A stretch of DNA of 64,000 nucleotides from Candidatus Harrysmithiimonas galli (GCA_904373265.1 CAJFEE010000016.1:1-64000); one strand, 5' to 3'. Positions 43,417-54,750 are shown, counted from the first letter of the stretch. The notes: generated by a model from the sequence alone, not told the origin. Made by a program: numbers and translations.

Positions 43417-45732
43417 ATGAAAGTGGATTGTGTAAAAAAATGGAAAAAGAAAGAAGCCGATATAAGGTGGGCAAAGCAAATTCAAGATAAATTTCAGATT
43501 TCACCATTGTTGGCTACAATTTTATCTACTAGGCCATTAAAAAATTTTGAGGATATTAAAAAATTTATGCAACCGAAGATGGCTGATTTGCATGACCCCT
43601 TTTTGTTTGGTGATATGCAAAAGGCAAAAGAGCGAGTTTTACAGGCCATTTCTGATCGTGAAAAAATTGTTATTTATGGAGATTATGATGCGGATGGGAT
43701 TACAAGTACAGCCATTTTAATGCGCGCGCTTTGTGCTTTACAAGCAGATGTGACCTATTATATTCCAAATCGCTTTACAGAAGGTTATGGTCCAAATGAA
43801 GAAGCTTTTAAAAAAATTGCCGATGCAGGTTGTACACTTTTAATTACAGTGGACAATGGTATTGCTGCGACTAGAGAGATGCAGTTGGCTAAAAATTTAG
43901 GTATGGATGTTATTTTAACGGATCATCATGCTTATCAAGAGGAAATTCCTGAAGCATATGCCATTATTCATCCAAAAAATTCGTTGGATGCCTATCCATT
44001 TTCGGAGCTTTGTGGTGCAGGTGTTGCATTAAAATTGGCACAGGCTTTACATGGGAAATTGCAGGATGTGTGGTTGGAACTGGCAGCAATTGGAACCATC
44101 TGTGATTTAATGCCGTTGCTTGATGAAAATCGTGTTATTGTAAAGAGTGGCTTACAGCGTATGATGATGACAAAATTGCCTGGGTTGCGGATGATGCTGA
44201 AAGCCAGAAAGATTGAATTGCATGAAATTGAAGTGGATACAATCGGTTTTATTGTTGGTCCCAGATTAAATGCGGTCGGACGTCTACATCATGCAAAAGA
44301 TGCAGTAGAATTGTTGATTACAGATGATGAAAGATATGCTTTAGAGTTGGTGGAAAAGCTTGAGGACTATAATCAAAAAAGAAAAAAAATTGTACAAAAA
44401 ATTACAAAAGAAGCAACCGAACAAGCACAGAAGCAAATGGAGCAAGGAAATCGGTTTATTCTTGTTTTGGCAGATGAGACATGGAATCCGGGTGTAATTG
44501 GTATTGTTGCTTCAAAAATTGTTTCACTGTTTCAACGTCCAACAATTATTTTGGGAAAAGGCGAGAATGATTGTTTCAAAGGTTCAGGTAGAAGTATTGA
44601 GGCATTTCATATTTTTGAAGCTTTGAGTCAGACTAGTGAATTTCTTTTGCATTTTGGTGGGCATAAAATGGCCGCAGGGCTCGAATTGAAAATGGAGCAG
44701 TTGGAAGCTTTTCGGAACGCGATTGATGCAGTTGCACAGAAAACTTTATCAGAAGAAGATTTTATTCCACAGCTTCTGGTTGATTATAGTGGTACAATAA
44801 AAGAATTCACTGTTTCTACCATTCAAGAAATGGATTTATTGGCACCATTTGGCAATGAAAATCCACGTCCGTTGATCGGTTTGGAGCATGTCGTACTTCA
44901 TGAAGCCCGAGCCATTGGTGCAGGTGAAAAACATTTGCGTCTTGTTGTGAAAGACCAGAATATTTTGTTTCAATGTATTGGGTTTCAATTGGGCTCTTAT
45001 GTTTCTCGTTTAAAAAAAGGGATGAAGATAGGTGTAGCAGGAACTTTAGGGATTAATGAATGGAACCAAAGCGTGATGCCACAACTTAAGGTTGAAGATA
45101 TACAACTTGAAAAAGAACAGCGAATTATTCCATTATTGAACGGATATACAGAGTTAGCAAATTTAGAGCAGGCTGTATGGATTTTGCCAACACAGACTTG
45201 TAAAGGGAAGTATCATATTTCAAGTAGACATGAAATTTTTTATATGAGTGATCCAAATTTTATACAGGATGCTTCTCGTCTTGTTTCTAAGCATTGGGTT
45301 GTAGGTGTTGATTTGACAAATTGTGAAGGGGAAATTCTGCAGTGTTTGCATGTGGCTGAAACCATTTATATTTTGCCGTTTTGGCAGGATGAAATATACA
45401 GTCGAAAGATTGAACGAGAAGATTTTGTAAGATTGTATAAAAAGTTGCGGGAATATCAGGTGATCACATCACGAGAAATGTTAGAAGTCATTGGAAATCA
45501 AATGGATATATCACAAGAAAATATCAATTTTTTCTTAAAGGTGTTTTTTGAATTGGGATTTGCTATAATTGATAAGGATAAAATCTTCATGATTGAGAAA
45601 CCGAGAAAAAGAGAATTGACAGAATCTCCGACTTACCGCGCACGAATTGATCGGTTGCGTCAATTGTATGCATATGAAAGCTATACATTTCGAGATTGGA
45701 AAAAATGGTTACAACAGCTTGGCGTTTCATAG
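43417..45732 (+). CDS. recJ: Single-stranded-DNA-specific exonuclease RecJ
   Basis: IVIYGDYDADGITSTAIL (DHH), LTDHHAYQEEIPEA, HFGGHKMAAGLEL (DHHA1). Confidence 0.96.
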   Translation: MKVDCVKKWKKKEADIRWAKQIQDKFQISPLLATILSTRPLKNFEDIKKFMQPKMADLHDPFLFGDMQKAKERVLQAISDREKIVIYGDYDADGITSTAILMRALCALQADVTYYIPNRFTEGYGPNEEAFKKIADAGCTLLITVDNGIAATREMQLAKNLGMDVILTDHHAYQEEIPEAYAIIHPKNSLDAYPFSELCGAGVALKLAQALHGKLQDVWLELAAIGTICDLMPLLDENRVIVKSGLQRMMMTKLPGLRMMLKARKIELHEIEVDTIGFIVGPRLNAVGRLHHAKDAVELLITDDERYALELVEKLEDYNQKRKKIVQKITKEATEQAQKQMEQGNRFILVLADETWNPGVIGIVASKIVSLFQRPTIILGKGENDCFKGSGRSIEAFHIFEALSQTSEFLLHFGGHKMAAGLELKMEQLEAFRNAIDAVAQKTLSEEDFIPQLLVDYSGTIKEFTVSTIQEMDLLAPFGNENPRPLIGLEHVVLHEARAIGAGEKHLRLVVKDQNILFQCIGFQLGSYVSRLKKGMKIGVAGTLGINEWNQSVMPQLKVEDIQLEKEQRIIPLLNGYTELANLEQAVWILPTQTCKGKYHISSRHEIFYMSDPNFIQDASRLVSKHWVVGVDLTNCEGEILQCLHVAETIYILPFWQDEIYSRKIEREDFVRLYKKLREYQVITSREMLEVIGNQMDISQENINFFLKVFFELGFAIIDKDKIFMIEKPRKRELTESPTYRARIDRLRQLYAYESYTFRDWKKWLQQLGVS

Positions 45733-45759
45733 AGATCTACTATATGAGGAGGAAAAAGC

Positions 45760-46275
45760 ATGGATTTAACAAAGTATATTACAAGTGTTTCTGATTTTCC
45801 GCAGCAGGGCATTTTATTTCGGGATATTACACCTTTATTAGGCGATGGCAAAGCTTTCCAAGCAGTTGTAGAGCAAATGGCAGCATTTGCAAAGAAACGT
45901 GGTGCAGAAGTGATCGTTGGTCCAGAGTCAAGGGGATTTATTTTTGGTTGTCCAGTAGCTTCTGCTTTAGGGATTGGGTTTATTCCTGTTCGAAAAAAAG
46001 GAAAGCTTCCGCGTGAGACCTTTGAAGTGAACTATGGATTGGAGTATGGAGAAAATACACTTTGTATTCATAAAGATGGAGTTGCTCCAGGACAAAAAGT
46101 GGTAATCATTGACGACTTATTGGCCACTGGTGGCACCATTGATGCAAGTGTACAGTTAATTGAACAGCTTGGTGGTGAAGTTGCAGGTGCTGCATTTTTG
46201 ATTGAATTAAAAGCACTTAAAGGTCGGGAAAAGCTTGATGATATAGATGTCTTGGCTTTAATTCAATATGAATAA
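45760..46275 (+). CDS. apt: Adenine phosphoribosyltransferase
   Basis: ITSVSDFPQQGILFRDITPLL; VVIIDDLLATGGT PRPP motif. Confidence 0.97.
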   Translation: MDLTKYITSVSDFPQQGILFRDITPLLGDGKAFQAVVEQMAAFAKKRGAEVIVGPESRGFIFGCPVASALGIGFIPVRKKGKLPRETFEVNYGLEYGENTLCIHKDGVAPGQKVVIIDDLLATGGTIDASVQLIEQLGGEVAGAAFLIELKALKGREKLDDIDVLALIQYE

Positions 46276-46334
46276 AAAGCGGACAACCTGTTAACATTTT
46301 TCACAGTAGGGGCTGTACGATGTGTTGGTTTAGG

Positions 46335-46371
46335 AAAGAAGGGAACAAAATTTATAGTTCCCTTCTTTATT
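46335..46371 (+). terminator. Intrinsic terminator after apt
   Basis: AAAGAAGGGAAC / GTTCCCTTCTTT perfect stem. Confidence 0.65.
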
Positions 46372-46450
46372 CTTATGAAAAAAAACTTTACTTTTTCAAA
46401 GAATTTCACGATAATGGAAAACATATAAGTCGGTTAAAAAGGTGAGAAGT

Positions 46451-48649
46451 ATGGCAAATGATCATATATATACAGCAGATGAAGTTTTTGAACAAGCAGC
46501 GAGATATATGCCCCATGAGGATATTGCATTTATTCGAAAAGCCTATTTTGTAGCAAAGGATGCCCATAAAGAACAATATCGGAAAAGCGGTGAACCATAT
46601 ATTATTCATCCAATTCAGGTTGCACAGATTCTGGTAGATTTGTCTATGGATCCATCGACGGTCGCAGCTGGATTTTTGCATGATGTAGTAGAAGATACAC
46701 CTTGTACATGCGAAGATCTAAGTAAAATATTTAATGAAGAAGTTTCGATGCTTGTAGATGGTGTGACCAAATTAGGAAAAATTAAATATAAATCAAAGGA
46801 AGAACAGCAAGCGGAAAATCATCGAAAAATGTTTGTGGCAATGGCACAGGATATTCGTGTGATTTTAATTAAATTAGCTGACCGACTGCATAATATGCGT
46901 ACATTAAAGCATTTGCCTTCTGAAAAACAAAAACGTATCTCCAATGAAACGCTTGAGATTTTTGCTCCGCTGGCACATCGTTTAGGGATTAATCGAGTAA
47001 AGTGGGAGTTGGAGGATACAGCACTGCGTTATTTAAATCCGCAATATTATTATCGGATTGTCAATATGATGAAAAAAAAGCGGCAAGATCGGGAGCTTTA
47101 TTTAAACCATGTGAAAGCTGAGATTGAAAAATATTTAAATGAGCTAAGTATTCCCTCAGAAATTTATGGACGTCCAAAGCATATTTTTAGTATTTATAAA
47201 AAGATGACAGTGCATAATAAAGCGTTTAATGAAATATATGATTTAATGGCTGTTCGAGTGATTGTTGATTCAGTAAAAGATTGCTATGCAGTTTTAGGAA
47301 TTATCCACACACATTATAAACCAATGCCAGGTCGTTTTAAAGATTATATTGCAATGCCAAAAGCAAACATGTACCAATCTTTGCATACAACTGTAATCGG
47401 ATCTTCTGGAGAACCAATTGAGGTACAAATTCGTACACATGAGATGCATCAAATTGCTGAATTTGGGATTGCTGCACACTGGGCTTATAAAGAAGGTAAA
47501 ACTGTTACACCGGATATGAAAAAGGAATTGGCTTGGACCAATGATATTTTAGAATGGCAAAAAGAAAGTTTGGATGCACAGGATTTTGTTCAATCCTTAA
47601 AAATTGATTTGTTTTCTGACACGGTATTTATTTTTACACCCAAAGGGGATGTGTTTGAATTTCCAAGAAATTCTACACCACTTGATTTTGCTTATCGGCT
47701 GCATACAGAAATTGGGAATAAAACCATTGGAGCGAAAATTAATGGAAAAATTGTGACATTGGACTATAGACTTCAAACGGGAGATATTATTGAAATTTTA
47801 ACATCTAATCAATCTTACGGACCAAGTAAAGATTGGTTAAAAATCGTTCAGACCACACATGCCAAAAATAAAATTCGCCAATTTTTTAAAAAGCAGGATC
47901 GGGAGCTGAACATTGAGAAGGGAAAAGAACTGGTTGAAAAAGAACTAAAAACGCATGGGTATGATGTAAAGGAAATTTTAACAACAGACAATCAAAAAGC
48001 AGCTGTAGAACGTTTTCATGTATCCAATTGGGATGATTTAATGTCAACAGTTGGTTATGGTGGAATTTCTCCAAAACAAGTAGTAACAAGGCTGACTGAA
48101 ACAACACGTCGTAAAGCGTTGAAGGAAAAAGAACTTGCAGCGATTCAAGAACTTGCCGAGCAACGTCAGATTGGACAAGCTGCACAGAAAAAAAAGGATA
48201 TTGGAATTCGGGTAGCTGATATAGACAGCATGCTTGTTCGTTTATCCAAATGCTGTAATCCAGTCCCAGGAGATGAAATTGTTGGGTTTGTTACACGCGG
48301 AAGAGGTGTTTCAGTTCATCGAGCAGATTGTCCAAATATCCAAACAGATGAAATGAAAGAGAGAGTTTTATCGGTTGAATGGGAAGGAATTGAGTCTAAT
48401 AAACGAGAGTATAATGTTGAAATTGAAATTACTGGGTTTGACCGTCAAGGGTTGTTAAATGAAGTGTTAATGGCGGTTAGTGATACAAAAACCAATATTG
48501 CCTCTGTTTATGGACGCTCAGATCGTCAAAAAATGTTCTCCATCCATATGGTGATCATGATTCATAATATTACACATTTACAGCGAGTCGTCAATCGAAT
48601 TAAGCAGATACCTGACGTGATTAATGTTCGTCGGATTGTACAATCATAA
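46451..48649 (+). CDS. relA: Bifunctional (p)ppGpp synthetase/hydrolase Rel
   Basis: HDVVEDT HD motif, synthetase domain [11 protein letters not shown] domain, C-terminal ACT; ORF opens at 46442. Confidence 0.96.
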   Translation: MANDHIYTADEVFEQAARYMPHEDIAFIRKAYFVAKDAHKEQYRKSGEPYIIHPIQVAQILVDLSMDPSTVAAGFLHDVVEDTPCTCEDLSKIFNEEVSMLVDGVTKLGKIKYKSKEEQQAENHRKMFVAMAQDIRVILIKLADRLHNMRTLKHLPSEKQKRISNETLEIFAPLAHRLGINRVKWELEDTALRYLNPQYYYRIVNMMKKKRQDRELYLNHVKAEIEKYLNELSIPSEIYGRPKHIFSIYKKMTVHNKAFNEIYDLMAVRVIVDSVKDCYAVLGIIHTHYKPMPGRFKDYIAMPKANMYQSLHTTVIGSSGEPIEVQIRTHEMHQIAEFGIAAHWAYKEGKTVTPDMKKELAWTNDILEWQKESLDAQDFVQSLKIDLFSDTVFIFTPKGDVFEFPRNSTPLDFAYRLHTEIGNKTIGAKINGKIVTLDYRLQTGDIIEILTSNQSYGPSKDWLKIVQTTHAKNKIRQFFKKQDRELNIEKGKELVEKELKTHGYDVKEILTTDNQKAAVERFHVSNWDDLMSTVGYGGISPKQVVTRLTETTRRKALKEKELAAIQELAEQRQIGQAAQKKKDIGIRVADIDSMLVRLSKCCNPVPGDEIVGFVTRGRGVSVHRADCPNIQTDEMKERVLSVEWEGIESNKREYNVEIEITGFDRQGLLNEVLMAVSDTKTNIASVYGRSDRQKMFSIHMVIMIHNITHLQRVVNRIKQIPDVINVRRIVQS

Positions 48650-48674
48650 ATGTAAAAAAACAGAGGGTGTTCAA

Positions 48675-49136
48675 ATGAAAATTGTTTTACAACGTGTATC
48701 CAAAGCTTCAGTTCAAGTAAATGGTGAAACCGTTGGGGAAATTGGAAAAGGTTTTTTGCTATTGGTCGGTATAACCCATACAGATACGATGGCTGATGTT
48801 CATTATATGACAGAGAAAATTTTGTCACTTCGAGTGTTTGAGGACGTAGAAGGAAAATTAAATTTAAGTTTGCAGGATATTTCAGGAGAAATTTTATCGG
48901 TTTCACAGTTTACCTTATATGGTGATTGTAAAAAGGGACGGCGACCATCTTTTACAAATGCAGCTAAGCCAGATGTAGCGGAGAAATTGTATCATGCTTT
49001 TAACCAAAGGTTGCATAAAGAAGGTGTTAAAGTAGAAACCGGTCGGTTTGGTGCAATGATGTCAGTCCATTTAATCAATGATGGTCCAGTTACGTTGGTG
49101 ATCGAAACAGAAAATGGAAAGTATAAAGAAAGGTAA
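48675..49136 (+). CDS. dtd: D-aminoacyl-tRNA deacylase
   Basis: [53 protein letters not shown]. Confidence 0.95.
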   Translation: MKIVLQRVSKASVQVNGETVGEIGKGFLLLVGITHTDTMADVHYMTEKILSLRVFEDVEGKLNLSLQDISGEILSVSQFTLYGDCKKGRRPSFTNAAKPDVAEKLYHAFNQRLHKEGVKVETGRFGAMMSVHLINDGPVTLVIETENGKYKER

Positions 49137-49149
49137 TGGAAATGTCATA

Positions 49150-49178
49150 TTGACATTTATCCGCAATTCTTGTATATT
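49150..49178 (+). promoter_or_regulatory. sigma-A promoter of the hisS-aspS T-box transcript
   Basis: TTGACA (49150-49155), 17-nt spacer, TATATT (49173-49178). Confidence 0.75.
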
Positions 49179-49185
49179 TACAACC

Positions 49186-49437
49186 GTATATAATTAGACC
49201 GCAATGTAAAAAAAGTAAGAGGTAGATGCTGTTTCAGAGAGAAGGACAGATGGTGAGAGTCCTTACATGCAAACCTTCTGAAAGACACTTACATGGTTTT
49301 TTTCTGTAGACTTTTGCTACACTATAGAAAAACGTTGTCGGCGTTAACGAAAGAGTAACAGAGTTTGTTAAAATTAGGGTGGTACCACGTGTCAATACAC
49401 GTCCCTACATGTATGTATGTAGGGACGTGTATTTTTT
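49186..49437 (+). promoter_or_regulatory. T-box riboswitch leader of hisS-aspS
   Basis: T-box AGGGTGGTACCACG (49376-49389); stem I base GTAAG(49215)/CTTAC(49288), inner TTTCAG/CTGAAA stem; specifier region GACAC (49284-49288); terminator ATACACGTCCCTACAT/ATGTAGGGACGTGTAT plus T6 (49395-49437). Confidence 0.92.
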
Positions 49438-49597
49438 ATAAAAAAGAAAATATATGGTATGGGTGTGCAGCTTGAATTTTCATTTATAAGATATAAGCTC
49501 AAAAATTCAATGGTTTGTAAAGCACCCCAAAAGATCAGATCTTAAACCTAGCTTTTTTTCATTTAAAGTCAATCAAATCGGAAACGGAGTGAAATTT

Positions 49598-50869
49598 ATG
49601 AGTCGTATCAATCGTCCACGTGGAACGGTCGATATTTTGCCTGGAGAAGTGGAAAAATGGCAATATATTGAGGACATAGCAAGAAAGTTATGCCGAAACT
49701 TTCATTATCAGGAAATTCGTACCCCGATTTTTGAACATACTGATCTTTTTGAACGTGGAGTTGGCGATGAAACCGATATTGTACAAAAGGAAATGTATAC
49801 CTTCTCAGATCGAGGCAATCGCAGTCTTACTTTGCGTCCAGAAGGGACAGCCGCAGTTGTTCGTGCATATGTGGAAAATAAAATATTTGCTGATGGGCTG
49901 ACAACGACAAAGCTTTTTTATATGGGGCCGATGTTTCGTTATGAACGTGCACAAGCTGGGCGACAAAGACAGTTTGTACAGTTTGGTGTAGAGGCTTTAG
50001 GCAGTGACGATCCAGCTATTGATGCAGAAGTGATTGCATTGGCAATGTCCTTTTATCAATCGCTTGGCTTAAAAAATATAAGGCTTGTTTTAAACAGTCT
50101 TGGGGATGCCCAAAGTCGTTTAGATTATCGTCAAGCGTTAATTCGGCATTTTGATCCAGTCATTGAATCCTATTGTTTGGATTGTCAAAAGCGTTTGCAA
50201 ACCAATCCGTTGCGGATTTTGGATTGCAAAGTGGACAGAGAAAAACCAGAAATGAAAACAGCACCAAATATTCAAGCCTATTATTCCAAAGAAGCGAAAA
50301 TCTATTTTGAAACCGTTTTACAGTATTTGGATGCACTTGGTGTGACTTATACAATTGACCAAAATTTGGTTCGCGGCTTAGACTATTATAACCATACTGC
50401 ATTTGAAATTATGTTAGACGGGGAAGGTTTCGGTGCGATTACGACACTATGTGGCGGCGGTCGGTATAATCTTCTTGTTGAAGAGCTGGGTGGTCCACGG
50501 ACACCAGGCATCGGTTTTGCCTTAAGCATTGAGCGAGCCATTATGGCATTAAATGCGGAACATATTGCACTTCCAATAGAAATGATCTTAGATTGCTATG
50601 TCATTTCTATGGGAGAAGCGGCAAGAATCAAAAGTTTGAAAATTGTTTCAGATTTACGAAAAAAAGGATTTAGCTGTGAGTTAGATTATATTGGTAGAAA
50701 AATGAAGACCTTATTTAAAGAGGCAGAGCGTGCTCAAGCACAATTTGTTCTGATTCTTGGAGATAATGAGTTGAAGCGTGGAACGATTCAAGTGAAGCAT
50801 ATGGCAACGGCTTTGCAAAAAGAGATTCACCTTGAACAATTAACCCAATATTTGCAACAGATGAGATAA
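49598..50869 (+). CDS. hisS: Histidyl-tRNA synthetase
   Basis: RPRGTVDILPGEVEKWQYIE; RGLDYYNHTAFEI; CGGGRYNLLVEELGG. Confidence 0.97.
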   Translation: MSRINRPRGTVDILPGEVEKWQYIEDIARKLCRNFHYQEIRTPIFEHTDLFERGVGDETDIVQKEMYTFSDRGNRSLTLRPEGTAAVVRAYVENKIFADGLTTTKLFYMGPMFRYERAQAGRQRQFVQFGVEALGSDDPAIDAEVIALAMSFYQSLGLKNIRLVLNSLGDAQSRLDYRQALIRHFDPVIESYCLDCQKRLQTNPLRILDCKVDREKPEMKTAPNIQAYYSKEAKIYFETVLQYLDALGVTYTIDQNLVRGLDYYNHTAFEIMLDGEGFGAITTLCGGGRYNLLVEELGGPRTPGIGFALSIERAIMALNAEHIALPIEMILDCYVISMGEAARIKSLKIVSDLRKKGFSCELDYIGRKMKTLFKEAERAQAQFVLILGDNELKRGTIQVKHMATALQKEIHLEQLTQYLQQMR

Positions 50870-50887
50870 ATAGGGAGGATATTGCAT

Positions 50888-52678
50888 ATGCAAAAAAGAG
50901 TATTTTGTGGAACGTTAAGAGAAGAACATATTGGACAAACTGTCCTTTTAAAAGGTTGGGTCAATAAACGCCGAGACTTGGGTGCATTAATTTTTGTTGA
51001 TTTGCGTGACCGGAGTGGCATGGTACAAATTGTGTTTGATCCAGATAAATCTGTTGAAGCTTTACAAACGGCTGAAATGATTCGTAATGAATATGTTGTA
51101 GAGGTGGTTGGGGATGTCATTCAACGTGATCCGGAAACAGTCAATCCAGCAATTGAAACTGGAACGGTTGAAGTACGTGTTTTGAAAATTCAAGTATTGA
51201 ATAAAGCAAAAACCCCCCCGTTTGCAATTTATGAGGATAAAGATATCAATGAAGATGTTCGTTTAAAATATCGCTATTTGGATTTACGTCGTCCAGCAAT
51301 GCAAGAAACTTTAATGTTGCGTTCTAAGCTGCTTCAAACGATGCGAAATTTCTTGGATGCGGAAATGTTTATTGAGGTGGAAACTCCGATTCTAACCAAA
51401 TCAACACCAGAAGGAGCACGTGATTATTTGGTGCCTTCTCGTGTTCATGAAGGGCAGTTCTATGCATTGCCGCAAAGTCCGCAAATTTTTAAGCAGCTGT
51501 TGATGGTTTCTGGCTTAGAGCGTTATTATCAAGTGGCACGTTGTTTTCGTGATGAGGATTTGCGTGCGGATCGTCAGCCAGAGTTTACGCAGCTAGACAT
51601 AGAAACTTCTTTTTTGTCAATGGATGAAATTATCGATATAATGGAACGTTTAATGCAGAAGATTTGTAAGGATGTAAAAGGAATTGATATTCAAATTCCA
51701 TTTCCACGTTTAACTTATCAGGAGGCTATGGAACGTTTCGGTTCAGATAAGCCAGATACTCGCTTTGCGATGGAGTTGATTGATTTAACTGATTTTGCCG
51801 CCCATTGTGACTTCACTGTCTTTCAATCAGCTGTAAAAAAGGGTGGACGTGTAAAAGGTTTAAATATGAAAGGATGTGCAGAAAAATATTCTCGTAAGGA
51901 CTTAGATCATTTAACTGATTTTGTTAAGCGTTACCGTGCAAAAGGTTTGGCTTGGATTAAAGTAGAAGCAGATGGTTTGAAAAGCCCAATTACGAAATTT
52001 TTTACTGAGAAAGAACAACAAGAGTTGTTGGAGTTAATGGATGCTAAAGTCGGTGATATCTTGGTATTTGTTGCTGATCAAGCAAAAATTGTTTTTGACA
52101 GTTTGGGTGCTTTGCGTTCTAAGTTGGGTAAGGATTTAGGATTGATCGATGAATCATTATTCCATTTTTTATGGGTTGTTGAATGGCCGTTGCTTGAATA
52201 TGATGAAGAAATGAAACGGTACTTTGCTGCACATCATCCATTTACTATGCCATATGTGGAAGATTTGGATAAATTAGAAACGGCACCAGAAGAAATTCGT
52301 GCACAGGCTTATGATATCGTATTAAATGGTTATGAGTTAGGTGGAGGTTCTTTGCGGATTTATCAAAAAGATATTCAAGAGAAAATGTTTGCTATGCTTG
52401 GCTTTACTGAAGAAGAGGCACGTGCCCAGTTTGGCTTTTTAATGGATGCATTTGAGTACGGTACGCCACCGCATGGAGGCATTGCACTGGGGATTGATCG
52501 TTTGGTTATGTTAATGACTGGGAGAACCAATCTACGTGATACGATTGCTTTTCCAAAAACAGCAAGTGCGTCCTGTTTGTTGACCGATGCCCCAAGTTCG
52601 GTTACCAAAGCACAATTGGAAGAGTTGCATATTGCATTGGATCTCATAGAATCTTCTAGAAATGAAGGAAGAAATTAA
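50888..52678 (+). CDS. aspS: Aspartyl-tRNA synthetase
   Basis: [74 protein letters not shown]. Confidence 0.97.
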   Translation: MQKRVFCGTLREEHIGQTVLLKGWVNKRRDLGALIFVDLRDRSGMVQIVFDPDKSVEALQTAEMIRNEYVVEVVGDVIQRDPETVNPAIETGTVEVRVLKIQVLNKAKTPPFAIYEDKDINEDVRLKYRYLDLRRPAMQETLMLRSKLLQTMRNFLDAEMFIEVETPILTKSTPEGARDYLVPSRVHEGQFYALPQSPQIFKQLLMVSGLERYYQVARCFRDEDLRADRQPEFTQLDIETSFLSMDEIIDIMERLMQKICKDVKGIDIQIPFPRLTYQEAMERFGSDKPDTRFAMELIDLTDFAAHCDFTVFQSAVKKGGRVKGLNMKGCAEKYSRKDLDHLTDFVKRYRAKGLAWIKVEADGLKSPITKFFTEKEQQELLELMDAKVGDILVFVADQAKIVFDSLGALRSKLGKDLGLIDESLFHFLWVVEWPLLEYDEEMKRYFAAHHPFTMPYVEDLDKLETAPEEIRAQAYDIVLNGYELGGGSLRIYQKDIQEKMFAMLGFTEEEARAQFGFLMDAFEYGTPPHGGIALGIDRLVMLMTGRTNLRDTIAFPKTASASCLLTDAPSSVTKAQLEELHIALDLIESSRNEGRN

Positions 52679-52702
52679 CAAGAAAATCAGCTGATGTATG
52701 TA

Positions 52703-52731
52703 TTGAGAAAACCATTCAATTATGCTATGAT
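52703..52731 (+). promoter_or_regulatory. sigma-A promoter of 6S RNA
   Basis: TTGAGA, 17-nt spacer, TATGAT; predicted start ~52738-52741. Confidence 0.65.
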
Positions 52732-52739
52732 GTTCTTGT

Positions 52740-52930
52740 AGAAAAGATGTTCCTCAGCTGTACGTAATTTTTCCATATGTTATGACCTAACATGTAGTTT
52801 TTGGGAATCCGCGTTTTCTTTATAAGCACATGCCGAGTTCAATGATCGGACGTGATGAAGAAGAAATAGGGTACCCCCGTTGTGAGGGTAGGCTCATAAC
52901 TTTGGAATACGGCAGATTGGGGAATTTTTT
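52740..52930 (+). ncRNA. ssrS: 6S RNA
   Basis: Located between aspS and tcdA as B. subtilis 6S-1; ~185 nt; closing stem TTCC-TCAGCTGT / ACGGCAGATT-GGGGA; internal GTTATGA..TCATAAC pairing; T6 tail; promoter at the expected spacing. Confidence 0.75.
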
Positions 52931-53172
52931 ATGAATAATTTTTGAAATGTTCGTACAACTCTATGAAGTCATGCCGAGTTATAGATAAAAATGCATTCTG
53001 AGCTATAAGATGCTTATCGTATTTTGCATACTTCTTAGGGTTTTTTGTTATAGAAATAAATCCTATTTAAGTAAAAAGATCATGATAAGAGAATGAAAAA
53101 TACTGATAAATTATGCCATATAAGTTTAAAAATGGATTGAGACAAGGAAAATGAAAAGGAGTCGTTTAGAAA

Positions 53173-53943
53173 ATGGTCAATCAGTTTTCTCGAAATGAGC
53201 TGGCATTTGGTAAAGAAGGAGTGGAGCAATTAAAAAATGCATCGGTTGCTGTTTTAGGTATTGGTGGTGTTGGTTCTTTTGCTGCAGAAGCACTGTGCCG
53301 CTCAGGGATTGGGCGGTTAATTTTAATTGATAAAGACGTGATTGATATCACAAATTTAAACCGTCAAATTCATGCACTGCATCATACGATTGGGTTGCCA
53401 AAAGTAGAAGTGATGGCAAAGCGTTTGAAAGAAATCAATCCAAATATTGAAGTGGTGCCTTTGCAAATGTTTTATACAAAGGAAACAAATTTAGAAATTT
53501 TTCAACATAAAATTGACTTTTTGGTTGATGCATCGGATACGATTACATATAAAATTCATATTATTTTACAATGTCTAAAAAGAGCTGTATCTTTTATTTC
53601 CTGCATGGGTGCAGCCAATAAATTAGATCCGACCCAATTAAAAATTGCAGATATTTTTGCTACCAAATATGATCCAATTGCTAAGGTCATCCGTAGAGAA
53701 TTAAGAAAGGCTGGTGTAAAGCAAGGCGTACCAGTTGTTTATTCAGAAGAAAGCCCAATTGTAACCAGAGAGGATATTCGAAAGGAAATTGTTTCTAATG
53801 AAAATCATCCGATTCGAAAGCTAAGGCAGCCGCCAGCTTCCAACGCATTTGTGCCTAGTACAGCTGGCTTGATTTGCGCAAGCTATGTAGTGCGTGAATT
53901 GACAAAAAATATCCCGATTCAAAGAGTGAACAGCTATATGTAA
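53173..53943 (+). CDS. tcdA: tRNA threonylcarbamoyladenosine dehydratase (ThiF/E1-like)
   Basis: FSRNELAFGKEGVEQLKNASVAVLGIGGVGSFAAEALCRSGIGRLILIDKDVIDITNLNRQ. Confidence 0.93.
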   Translation: MVNQFSRNELAFGKEGVEQLKNASVAVLGIGGVGSFAAEALCRSGIGRLILIDKDVIDITNLNRQIHALHHTIGLPKVEVMAKRLKEINPNIEVVPLQMFYTKETNLEIFQHKIDFLVDASDTITYKIHIILQCLKRAVSFISCMGAANKLDPTQLKIADIFATKYDPIAKVIRRELRKAGVKQGVPVVYSEESPIVTREDIRKEIVSNENHPIRKLRQPPASNAFVPSTAGLICASYVVRELTKNIPIQRVNSYM

Positions 53944-54073
53944 GCTGCTCATTTTTTGTATAGATAATTATATTTATGGTAGTGTATAAAAAGGTGTAAG
54001 AGTGTTTTTGTCTCCCCAAAAAGGTCTGATTCAAACTTAGACTTTTGTTATAAGAAAATAATTTCTGATTTGG

Positions 54074-54111
54074 CAGCATAGCTCTGTTTTAAGAGCTGTG
54101 CTGTTTTTTTT
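54074..54111 (+). terminator. Intrinsic terminator downstream of tcdA
   Basis: CAGCATAGCTCT / AGAGCTGTGCTG stem followed by T8. Confidence 0.8.
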
Positions 54112-54408
54112 CTTGCTTATTGATTGGGTTCTTGCTATATTTAAGGAAATTTTTTGCTATATACAAATTTGTTTTGATTCACATTTTACATGTGCTTCTG
54201 TTTTATCTACATATATTTCTTGCCTTGTTTATACAGGATTGTATTTTGAATTTGATTTGAAAGAAAAGATGCTGAAGTTGGAACAAAAGAAATTTATTTG
54301 GTCACATCAAATAAAGAAGATTTTCCATAGTATACAAAGGAAAAGAAACAGTTATCCTTGTCACTGGATACGGCAAGCTTTTCGATGGAATTCAGAACAA
54401 AAAAGGAA

Positions 54409-54446
54409 AGCTGAGAAATCCATATGAAGAAGGTTTCTCAGCTTTT
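54409..54446. terminator. Bidirectional intrinsic terminator
   Basis: AAGCTGAGAAA / TTTCTCAGCTT stem; A and T tracts on both sides. Confidence 0.75.
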
Positions 54447-54450
54447 TGTT

Positions 54451-54750
54451 TTATTTTCCGATATCAATAATATTTTGAAGTAGTGGTTGACAATTTCCAC
54501 AGCCTGTTCCGGCTCCTGTTACCTCACCAATTTTTTCAACAGTGTTTGCGCCGTTTTGAATGGCTTGAATCACATCTTCCACTGAAACGGACTTACATCC
54601 ACAAGCACCTTTTAACACTTTTTGAACAGCGTTTTCCATTTCGGGTGAATCAATGATCAGATCGGATTTTTGTTTTACCTCCTCGATGCTTCTTGCACCT
54701 TGAATCATTGCTTTTTTAATTTTTAAATAATCTTCTTTAATCAGTTCCAT
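54451..54750 (-). CDS. BFD-like [2Fe-2S]-binding domain protein
   Basis: KGACGCKSVSVEDVIQAIQNGANTVEKIGEVTGAGTGCGNCQPLLQNII (CxC...CxxC); AGGAGAG RBS. Confidence 0.85.
   Translation of the reverse strand: MELIKEDYLKIKKAMIQGARSIEEVKQKSDLIIDSPEMENAVQKVLKGACGCKSVSVEDVIQAIQNGANTVEKIGEVTGAGTGCGNCQPLLQNIIDIGK

Noticed and set aside
46406-46681. Short minus-strand ORFs overlapping the start of relA, and other ORF-track entries antisense to valS, hisS, tgt, efp-cluster genes
   Set aside because: All lie opposite strongly supported housekeeping genes with no independent start signals.
54098-54427. 109-aa plus-strand ORF after tcdA
   Set aside because: Its start lies inside the tcdA terminator stem and T-run, there is no RBS, and the N-terminus is low-complexity hydrophobic; the C-terminal half might be a remnant but I cannot support a gene.
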